Below are positions 1 through 5,779 of a DNA stretch of 57,668 bases, in pieces. Every line of letters begins with the position of its first letter. The stretch's first letter is position 1. Location: positions 1 through 57,668 of the forward strand of contig JALKBU010000234.1 in assembly GCA_023091735.1 (NCBI GenBank), in the 5' to 3' direction. The position numbers were made by a program, and so were the translations under genes. The stretch comes from Trichomonas tenax (lineage: Eukaryota; Parabasalia; Trichomonadida; Trichomonadidae). Under the pieces are notes generated by a model. That model worked only from the letters and a program-made list of their open reading frames with translations. It did not search any database and was not told the DNA's origin.

Positions 1-44
1 TTCAAAAATTTATTTTCTATATGGGGGGACCCTAACTTGTAAAA

Positions 45-398
45 CTAATTTGTCATGTAACCTCTCAATTGAACATTACGCGATGTGGCGGCGCAGACGA
101 CACAGTGCGTAATGTTTATAACTAACTTAGATAAAGTTTTACCTTTAAATTGTTTACCTATTGCAGCAGTGATGGAGTTATAATATACGTTTGAATATGG
201 TATTTTGCTCAAAACTTCTTTAGATAAAGAACCTTTATTTTTATTTAGTTCATCATTTATCATATTGTCAATGTATTCATTATAGACATTATTAAGTTCA
301 ACACTTCGCCCTTTGGGTTCGGCACGAAGTGCCTTAGGGCTTTCAGCCCGTTGCAACCGTTGGTTGCGTGTCTCAGGGTTTTTAAACCATTTAGTCAT
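45..398 (-). CDS. Hypothetical protein of the Maverick segment (117 aa)
   Basis: ORF with an ATG at 398, 28 bp downstream of the capsid stop and on the same strand. Its first 30 codons are the GC-rich hairpin array at 309-388, which gives an Arg/Pro/Glu-rich N-terminus; the rest looks like ordinary AT-rich coding sequence, with a helical Asn/Lys-rich centre, and the last 25 residues again come from a GC-rich stem-loop (72-116). I do not recognise the family. The hairpin-coded ends could mean that the real ORF is shorter, perhaps starting at an internal Met, or that hairpin units were inserted into a gene. Whether it is expressed is unclear. Confidence 0.4.
   Translation of the reverse strand: MTKWFKNPETRNQRLQRAESPKALRAEPKGRSVELNNVYNEYIDNMINDELNKNKGSLSKEVLSKIPYSNVYYNSITAAIGKQFKGKTLSKLVINITHCVVCAATSRNVQLRGYMTN
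72..116. repeat. GC-rich stem-loop with 10-bp perfect arms
   Basis: AACATTACGC (72-81) is the exact reverse complement of GCGTAATGTT (107-116). Inside it a second pairing, TGTG (84-87) with CACA (101-104), closes a GC-rich loop. The 25-base interior is far richer in GC than its surroundings. It lies within the 3' end of the 117-aa ORF. Confidence 0.6.
309..388. repeat. Array of five consecutive short perfect hairpins
   Basis: Five palindromes follow one another in 80 bp: CCC-TTT-GGG (309-317), GGCAC-GAA-GTGCC (321-333), GGGCT-TTC-AGCCC (337-349), GCAACC-GTT-GGTTGC (353-367) and GGTTT-TT-AAACC (377-388). Four have a three-base loop. The array is GC-rich in AT-rich DNA and overlaps the start of the 117-aa ORF. 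Similar units occur at 2354, 2680, 3253-3302 and 3883-3911. Confidence 0.75.
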
Positions 399-426
399 TT
401 CATATTTGCAAAAATAATATTTTTCC

Positions 427-2058
427 TTATAAATTATTATCTATATCGTATTGACTCTTAAACTGTGGTGGAGTACCTGTTTTATGATACTTTAAACCAT
501 TTTGTGGGTCCCAACTCCAATATGTTGTACGTGTGAACCAGAACTGAGGAGGTGTAGTAATCTTTGAACAATATGTATCATTAGCACCTTGATAAATTGG
601 AAATGCCTTTAATGCAACCGTTACGCTTGTGTTTCCGGTCTCAATACCATCAAAGAATATGCCAGCACCATGTCTCTGAGTTGGAATTGTGCACAAGAAC
701 GAGGTTTGATCTTTCCATGTTCTTGCTAATGGTGTACCATCATCCGCATTTAATGGTCTAGTTAATGAATCCTCATATTCTTCAGTGCATTCATGAATAC
801 CATCTAAATCTGATGCTTGCAACATTCGAGTAAAGAATATATCACCAACTGTCATCATTTCTTTTTCTGGGTAATTTCTACCATCAATTGTAACCTGAAG
901 ACCTCTCAACATTGGATTTTCTAAAACTGTTCTTTGAAGAGGAGATTTTGGAAATGCTAAAACAATATCAGTTACATTATGAAGCGCATAAGTGAAATCA
1001 GAACTTATACCATCAGCTGAAACACATCCATTATTTAAACTCCTAACATCTATTTGTTGTGCTGGTATGAAATATGGATCCTGTGGTGTAAATAGTTTTG
1101 GTATTGCTCTTATTGATTCCTCAGTTAATCCATAACCTGGGATGATTGCTTTATCTTCTAAAACAACTAAATTTGTACAACGTAATGTAACTTTTGAAAT
1201 TACTGGTGTTGCCGTTGTCGCTGCAATATTAGTAATCAAATTCGCTGACATACCTATTTGAGTGAATTTCCTATCGTATTTAAATGATTTTTCTAGAATC
1301 TTTGCATAATTTTCATCAGTAATTTTTTCATAAACATAATTTTGTAAATCAGCAACACGTAATGGATCAACTTGGCAAAATACTAATGAGTCTTTATCAA
1401 TATAATATTTAAGAATAATTTCACCAAATGTTTTTGGATAATCATCGAACGCCTGAAATGCTAATAAATCATTAACTGGAATAATTAAATCAAATTCAAT
1501 ATCAGTAGAAGAGTTATCAGTTTTGAATGTCTCCGATGGATCAATATATTTACCCGCAACTGAATTATCATATTTTTGAACGTTATTATATAATGAATGT
1601 GTGAACTTTCTGACTTTTCTTTCCGACTTTGGTTTATATGTTGCATATGCATATGATTCACGTGACATTTCCATTTGTAAATATCCAGCGTCTCCTCTAT
1701 CTGTTTCAACCTCTAATTGACGCATGTTTTGATTACTTGATTTATAACCAATGAATAATTTCATACATTTAAAAGCTTTATCACATGTAAAGGATTTATC
1801 GGATTCAATAGTGGCTCTTACCCTACGTTTAATATATGCTTCTCCTAACTGATTAACATCATGAGCGTTATTTGTGATTCTTAAATGTGTTTGTTTTGTA
1901 TAATCATAGGGTGCATCAGAATCGAAGCAAGAGTTCTCAAGTTCTCGATAATATCTTCTACCATCATTTTTAGCAAAGACCTCATTAATCTTTTCGAATG
2001 ATTGAAACACGTTTCCATTTATTGGTTTTGTGTTTGGGATCAAATAGTTTGTCGTCAT
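427..2058 (-). CDS. Probable Maverick/Polinton major capsid protein (double jelly-roll)
   Basis: A 543-residue protein of the length and texture of Polinton major capsid proteins, which form the icosahedral shell by two stacked beta-barrels per subunit. The likely first barrel covers about residues 55-230 and includes a strand-rich stretch with FDLIIPVNDLLAF near 189-201. The likely second barrel covers about 285-490, with VTLRCTNLVVL near 290-300, GDIFFTRMLQ near 405-414 and a closing segment GIFFDGIETGNTSVTVALKA near 466-485, resembling the final strands of this fold. The frame is intact with an ATG at 2058. Upstream on the coding strand lies a T-rich box (TTTTTTATTTAT) shared with other ORFs of these elements. 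It is divergent from a small protein gene 63 bp away. The call comes from reading motifs; a structure prediction would settle it. Confidence 0.6.
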   Translation of the reverse strand: MTTNYLIPNTKPINGNVFQSFEKINEVFAKNDGRRYYRELENSCFDSDAPYDYTKQTHLRITNNAHDVNQLGEAYIKRRVRATIESDKSFTCDKAFKCMKLFIGYKSSNQNMRQLEVETDRGDAGYLQMEMSRESYAYATYKPKSERKVRKFTHSLYNNVQKYDNSVAGKYIDPSETFKTDNSSTDIEFDLIIPVNDLLAFQAFDDYPKTFGEIILKYYIDKDSLVFCQVDPLRVADLQNYVYEKITDENYAKILEKSFKYDRKFTQIGMSANLITNIAATTATPVISKVTLRCTNLVVLEDKAIIPGYGLTEESIRAIPKLFTPQDPYFIPAQQIDVRSLNNGCVSADGISSDFTYALHNVTDIVLAFPKSPLQRTVLENPMLRGLQVTIDGRNYPEKEMMTVGDIFFTRMLQASDLDGIHECTEEYEDSLTRPLNADDGTPLARTWKDQTSFLCTIPTQRHGAGIFFDGIETGNTSVTVALKAFPIYQGANDTYCSKITTPPQFWFTRTTYWSWDPQNGLKYHKTGTPPQFKSQYDIDNNL

Positions 2059-2121
2059 TTATGTATAAATAAAAAATAATATTTGAATTATAAAATCAAT
2101 TTTTTAATTCTTATAAAAATA

Positions 2122-2352
2122 ATGGGAGCAGGCGTGTTTAAGAAATTATGGGATAAAGTCAAAAGAGGAGTTAAAAGTATATGGGAAACTGGGAAGAAAG
2201 CTATTAATTTTGTTAAAGATAAAATACTCCCTCATACTGAAGCAATCGGTGATGTGGCAATTTCAATATCACCACAACATGGTCAAAAGGTTAAACAGGT
2301 ATTAAATAAAAGTGGAGAAGTCATTAATAAATTAACTCCAATATTGAAGTGA
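2122..2352 (+). CDS. Short basic amphipathic protein A (76 aa), possible minor virion protein
   Basis: The start is taken at ATG 2122, since the longer reading needs a TTG. The 76-residue product begins MGAGVFKKLWDKVKRGVKSI and is lysine-rich, with hydrophobic residues spaced every three to four positions, as in a membrane-binding amphipathic helix; no Cys and no long transmembrane span. Its first dozen residues match those of the protein encoded at 2392-2613, so the two are probably paralogues. Short basic amphipathic proteins next to a capsid gene recall the membrane-active minor proteins of adenoviruses and relatives, but that function is inferred. It ends 4 bp before a hairpin and converges on its paralogue. 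Confidence 0.55.
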   Translation: MGAGVFKKLWDKVKRGVKSIWETGKKAINFVKDKILPHTEAIGDVAISISPQHGQKVKQVLNKSGEVINKLTPILK

Positions 2353-2353
2353 T

Positions 2354-2367
2354 AACCCTTTTGGGTT
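2354..2367. terminator. Hairpin between two convergent genes, possible 3' end signal
   Basis: AACCC-TTTT-GGGTT lies one base after the stop codon of the 2122-2352 gene and 24 bp before the stop of the opposing gene. It is followed by an A/T block that is itself nearly palindromic. The symmetric position suggests a transcript-end or processing signal for both genes; no experimental equivalent is known to me in trichomonads. Confidence 0.35.
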
Positions 2368-2391
2368 CGTAAAAAATAAATTTTATTTTTA

Positions 2392-2613
2392 TCACTTCGC
2401 TAATCCTTCAACTACTCCACCTATTACGTTTCCAACCTGTGCCCCCATCATTGGATTCCCTGCTTTAGCTCCAAATATTCCACCGATTGCTGTGCCAACC
2501 GTTTTCGCTATTGGTGCAACGACTTTAGCAACAGGTTTTATTACTTTATTATGAACCCATTTTGCAGCATTTTTGATACCATTCCATATTTTCTTAAAAA
2601 ATCCAGCAGCCAT
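2392..2613 (-). CDS. Short basic amphipathic protein B (73 aa) with glycine-zipper tail
   Basis: ATG at 2613. The N-terminus, MAAGFFKKIWNGIKNAAKWV, repeats the M-x-A-G-x-F-K-K-x-W signature of the 2122-2352 protein. The middle is a lysine/valine/alanine-rich helix (about 20-40), and residues about 41-70 are glycine/alanine-rich with GxxxG-like spacing (AIGGIFGAKAG, IGGVVEGL), a pattern typical of membrane-inserting segments. It could be a capsid-associated membrane-active or scaffold peptide; this is inference. A TTTTTTATTTAT box lies about 15 bases before the ATG, as for the capsid gene. Confidence 0.6.
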   Translation of the reverse strand: MAAGFFKKIWNGIKNAAKWVHNKVIKPVAKVVAPIAKTVGTAIGGIFGAKAGNPMMGAQVGNVIGGVVEGLAK

Positions 2614-2679
2614 GTTTTATTAATAAATAAAAAACTAATTTATGTTGATATATTAAGATTTGAAAACAAAGTTTTTCGC

Positions 2680-2697
2680 AAAATCCTTTAGGATTTT
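2680..2697. repeat. 7-bp hairpin with T tract in a divergent spacer
   Basis: AAAATCC-TTTA-GGATTTT followed by TTA, in the 97-bp spacer between the divergent genes at 2613 (minus) and 2711 (plus). It resembles an intrinsic terminator in form but lies upstream of both genes, so a promoter-side or RNA-leader role is more likely than termination. Confidence 0.5.
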
Positions 2698-2710
2698 TTA
2701 TTAGTATGAA

Positions 2711-3100
2711 ATGAAACCAATTTTAAAAATAATTGAACATGATGAAGACCAAGTTGAACATGATGAAGACGAAACATTCCTAATTGAACCAGAACAAAAA
2801 GAAACGAAAATTAAAGTAATTAAACCAGTTACTGAGTCAACAATATTTAAATCTGTTGATGATTTTAATGAATACTATGCTAGCAATAAGAATATATTCG
2901 AAGAAAACACTACCTGTAAGTTAAATAAAATGTTTAAAATTGAGGGCTTCAAAATTACAAAAATAAAGGGTGTAGTGAGTTTAAAATCTATTCCTCAGTC
3001 AAGAGTGACAGCATTAATGAAGATAGAAGATTTAACAAAAAGAATAAATGTGATTGAAGATAGAATAAATCAAATAATTGCAGTAATAAATTCAGCTTAA
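2711..3100 (+). CDS. Acidic coiled-coil protein of the Maverick segment (129 aa)
   Basis: The ATG at 2711 lies 13 bases after a hairpin and a T-rich box. Residues about 8-30 hold a near-tandem acidic repeat (EHDEDQVEHDEDETF), the centre contains a predicted globular part with YYASNKNIFEE, and the C-terminal 30 residues (KIEDLTKRINVIEDRINQII) show a heptad pattern suited to a short coiled coil, perhaps a trimer. Not recognised. Its place beside the capsid gene fits a minor structural or spike-base protein, but nothing in the sequence proves this. Confidence 0.5.
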   Translation: MKPILKIIEHDEDQVEHDEDETFLIEPEQKETKIKVIKPVTESTIFKSVDDFNEYYASNKNIFEENTTCKLNKMFKIEGFKITKIKGVVSLKSIPQSRVTALMKIEDLTKRINVIEDRINQIIAVINSA

Positions 3101-3241
3101 AGAATGATTTACATTTACCTTATTACATTTTAGAATTAGCTATATTTTTAATTCAAATTTTCAAACTTGTGAAATTGTAAAAATTTAAACATTTAGATTG
3201 TCGGAAATTAGGAGTTAAATTCTTCAAAAATAAAAATTCTC

Positions 3242-4054
3242 TTACAATCCAAGAACCGTAGGTTCCGGGCACGAAGCCCTTTGGGTTGCAACCAACTGTT
3301 GCGTGCCATCTCCTTCATCAACGATTTCAGCTTTATATTCCCCCTTGAAAAATTTTGTTGATTTCCCATATTCTTTAAAATGTTTTCTAATACCTAATGA
3401 CTTCCAGTTATTAAAACATACACTATAAATTTTATCTTTATCTTTACATCTTTCATCATTTCCAATATATTTATATTTTAATTTAGTTTTAACATTTAAG
3501 TATTCATCAGCGTTTAATACTTCACAATCTTCATTTTGGAACATCATTTTAATATATTCAGGATTATAAATTCTTCTATTCATTCGTTTTCCACTTTTTG
3601 TTGGAACTTTACGGATGCAATAAATGGAAACATCATTTTCTTTTGGATTTTCAATTATTTTTATTTCATCTTCGTCACATTTATGTGGTCTTTCACCTTT
3701 ATTCCATCTATGCCACGTAATTGAAAACACACGTCCGTTATATCTATAAATTAGTTCACTTTCACATCCTTTATATTCAGTTACTAATTCACATCCTTCA
3801 TTTTTAAATTGTTCTTTAATCCATTCAGGATTTAAACTGTGACCTGAGCGAGCTGAAATCTCAGATGTATTTGTGTTTTCATGACTCGAAGAGTCTGAAC
3901 CTGAAGGGTTCTTAGGTAATTTGTCATTTATTTTATCATTTTTAATTACATTTTGATTAGATTTAATTAAAAAATTGTATTCATTTAATTGCTTGATTCC
4001 CCATTTCTTCATTAGCTCAGACGAAACGATTGCCATATATATTGTCTCTTTCAT
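3242..4054 (-). CDS. Two-repeat basic protein, possible DNA-binding (270 aa)
   Basis: Residues about 73-122 and 162-225 are two diverged copies of one module: both start with NPE[WY]IK, then a helix with F-N-E-x-C-E, a beta pair ([LK]-[IK]-Y-[RK]-Y) and a closing strand with an aromatic pair ([TF]-x-x-W), rich in Lys and Arg. The layout resembles the short repeats found beside phage and giant-virus homing endonucleases, which contact DNA, although the usual zinc cysteines are not complete. The linker between the N-terminus and repeat 1 is Ser/Asn-rich. The last 20 residues are encoded by a GC-rich hairpin cluster (3253-3302), so the natural C-terminus may have been extended. Function is not established. 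Confidence 0.5.
   Translation of the reverse strand: MKETIYMAIVSSELMKKWGIKQLNEYNFLIKSNQNVIKNDKINDKLPKNPSGSDSSSHENTNTSEISARSGHSLNPEWIKEQFKNEGCELVTEYKGCESELIYRYNGRVFSITWHRWNKGERPHKCDEDEIKIIENPKENDVSIYCIRKVPTKSGKRMNRRIYNPEYIKMMFQNEDCEVLNADEYLNVKTKLKYKYIGNDERCKDKDKIYSVCFNNWKSLGIRKHFKEYGKSTKFFKGEYKAEIVDEGDGTQQLVATQRASCPEPTVLGL
3253..3302. repeat. Second hairpin cluster, at the 3' end of the two-repeat gene
   Basis: GAACC-GTA-GGTTC (3253-3265), GGGC-ACGAA-GCCC (3267-3279), CCC-TTT-GGG (3277-3285) and GCAAC-CAACT-GTTGC (3288-3302) lie head to tail, partly overlapping. CCCTTTGGG and the GCACGAAG and TTGCAACC words also occur in the 309-388 array, so both arrays share building blocks. Confidence 0.65.
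3883..3911. repeat. Two hairpins inside the two-repeat coding region
   Basis: GACTC-GAA-GAGTC (3883-3895) is perfect; GAACCT-GAA-GGGTTC (3897-3911) has one T-G pair. They fall in the Ser/Asn-rich linker of the protein, the part most able to tolerate inserted residues. Confidence 0.6.
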
Positions 4055-4296
4055 CCGAATAAAAAAATTAAATTATTTTTAAAATTAACTTAAAAAATTA
4101 GTTGCCCGGAAATACACTCTATATATAGATGTAGTCATACATGCTCTATATTAAGAATGTCAAGTAACCCCCTTACTATACTACTCAAAATTATTTTAGT
4201 CGAGAGCCAAAATTTTTTGATATTTATCTGTTTCATTCTATATAAGTTTCATATTTATCATCTTTATAAATAAAATGATTTAACCTTAAATACAAA

Positions 4297-5064
4297 ATGA
4301 TTTTGTTTTTGATTTCTTGGTTCTGGAACAGATACAAGTTTTTAGAGTCCGAGTGGGATATTTACAGCTATGATGGAAGCGAGAAGTTCACTGCTGAATT
4401 CCATTACGTGAGCACAGTAAAAGAATACGCCTTAACGCTTTGGGACGATAATGGCGATAACTTAAACCCAAATTCTATAACGCAATTGGACACTTCTATA
4501 CTTTACGCTGCAAAATTTTCACTCAGTGGCAACAGAATCAATGGAACTTACATTGACCCATCAGAACCTGAAAATATCAAAACATTTGATACAATAGTCG
4601 ATGAAAAAGGTGATGGAAATTACGACATTCAAGTTTCGCTCGCTAATTTCATTACTTTAGATGTTGAATTATATAATGAATCGATGGTCAATGTTTTAGT
4701 TGTCCAATCCGGACTCGGAATTGTGGCCAAATACAGAGCAGCTTTGCATGATAAGCTTCAGACAAGATTTAGAATTCCAAACTCGTGGTTAACATATGTA
4801 ACCGTTGGTGTTTTCTTGTTGCTTCAGCTCAAGTCTATGTTCTCTATGTGTTCACAAGAGTTGGGCAAAGATAAGAAAACTCCTTTCGAAAAATTCACGA
4901 AACAGATCACAAAAGCGTACGACACGATCAAGAATGAAAAAAATGCCTCTGATGGTGAAGAGGAAGAGAAGAAAGAAGAAACAAAGGCTCAAAATCAAAA
5001 ATATCAAAATAAGAAAAACAAAAGCAAGAAGCAAAAAGGAAAGAACAAAGCCAAAAGAGAGTAA
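4297..5064 (+). CDS. Single-pass membrane protein with luminal beta domain and Lys/Glu tail (255 aa)
   Basis: ATG at 4297. The N-terminus (MILFLISWFWNRYKF) is a short hydrophobic leader. Residues about 18-160 look like a beta-rich extracytosolic domain with acceptor sites for N-glycosylation (NGT, NES). One transmembrane span is at about 163-182 (SWLTYVTVGVFLLLQLKSMF), followed by a roughly 75-residue cytosolic tail that ends in a very basic, low-complexity KKNKSKKQKG stretch after an EEEEKKEE block. This is a type I topology with a tail like those of ER translocon or ER-resident accessory proteins; I cannot name the family. It sits right next to the Maverick segment, so the promoter may have been altered by the insertion. 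Confidence 0.7.
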   Translation: MILFLISWFWNRYKFLESEWDIYSYDGSEKFTAEFHYVSTVKEYALTLWDDNGDNLNPNSITQLDTSILYAAKFSLSGNRINGTYIDPSEPENIKTFDTIVDEKGDGNYDIQVSLANFITLDVELYNESMVNVLVVQSGLGIVAKYRAALHDKLQTRFRIPNSWLTYVTVGVFLLLQLKSMFSMCSQELGKDKKTPFEKFTKQITKAYDTIKNEKNASDGEEEEKKEETKAQNQKYQNKKNKSKKQKGKNKAKRE

Positions 5065-5314
5065 CTTATTGAATTTCATTGATAATATTATTAATTTTTT
5101 TATATTATTTTTATATTTAATTTTATTAATGTTATTATGAACCGATTCTTTGTTTATATTTTTATAATGCATCGATATGTATAAATATAATTTGATTTTT
5201 GAATTAAGTTATCAATATAAATGAAATTTCAAAATATTTATTTCATAATCAGCATTGGCTGACGAGAAAATATACTATTTTTAGATTTTTATGGTGATTG
5301 TTTAATATAAGGCA

Positions 5315-5692
5315 TTGAATCAAGAAAATATATTTTTATTGGATTGGATTGATAAAATAATGAATTGTATTTTCAATTATGGAAAAGAAGGGAGAGACAA
5401 TAGCAAAGTATACAGAGATGGTAATGATGGTGTGTTTGGAAAAGGAGGGGACAATAATAACGAATATGGAGCGGGTGGTGGAAGTGGTTATTTTGGTGGC
5501 GGTGGATCTTCATTTATATCTGGCCATGAAGGCTGTATTACAATCAGCGAAGCAATGATATCAATATCGTCTGCTTTCAAGACGAATAGTGAATATTTTT
5601 CAGGAATTGTTTTCAAGGAAACAAAAATTGATGATCGAAAGTTAAAAATAATACCTCTTTCTAAATACATAAATGAAATAATATCTATATAG
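5315..5692 (+). pseudogene. Relic of a Gly-rich surface protein (C-terminal part only)
   Basis: There is no ATG at the ORF start (it opens with TTG), and the upstream 250 bp is non-coding. Residues about 35-75 carry a Gly-rich block (GAGGGSGYFGGGGSSFISG) followed by HEGC and, 30 residues on, SGIVFKETKID. This order resembles the C-terminal end of the large trichomonad Gly-rich proteins related to the glycine-rich domain of ALK/LTK receptors. The rest of that domain and everything N-terminal to it are missing, and the gene ends in a non-typical hydrophobic tail. I read it as a gene fragment, not an active gene. Confidence 0.5.
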
Positions 5693-5779
5693 AATAGAAG
5701 GTCTCTTTATGACCTCTATAGACTATTAGTGTTAATAAAAATGCGTTTTTCATTATACAAACAAAATAACAAATAATAT

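Larger units (their letters stand above)
1..4260. mobile_element. Maverick/Polinton-type element segment (capsid module), left part outside the window
   Basis: A compact block of closely packed ORFs on both strands, more AT-rich than the host genes and interrupted by small GC-rich hairpins. It contains a probable double-jelly-roll capsid protein (427-2058) and two short amphipathic proteins, as expected of the virion part of Mavericks/Polintons. No integrase, polymerase, ATPase or protease is seen in this part, so the element either continues left of base 1 or is a fragment. The right limit is estimated at about 4.1-4.28 kb, because a host-type membrane-protein gene starts at 4297; I did not find a clear terminal inverted repeat or target duplication. 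The assignment rests mainly on the capsid protein. Confidence 0.65.

Noticed and set aside
309..388. The hairpin array as a CRISPR array
   Set aside because: The units differ from each other in sequence and there are no spacers of constant length or cas genes; the host is a eukaryote.
2085..2115. AAAATTGA-like box, known as an early promoter in giant viruses, upstream of the capsid gene
   Set aside because: Single occurrence in very AT-rich DNA and not seen before the other element ORFs, so chance is the better explanation.
2083..2121. N-terminal extension of the amphipathic protein A from a TTG
   Set aside because: The extension is just AT-rich spacer (Ile/Leu/Asn), and the paralogue begins with the same M-x-AG-x-FKK at its ATG.
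4852..5172. Minus-strand ORF of 106 codons over the Lys/Glu tail of the membrane protein
   Set aside because: It is the reverse of an AAG/GAA-rich coding region, giving Leu/Phe runs; no start context.
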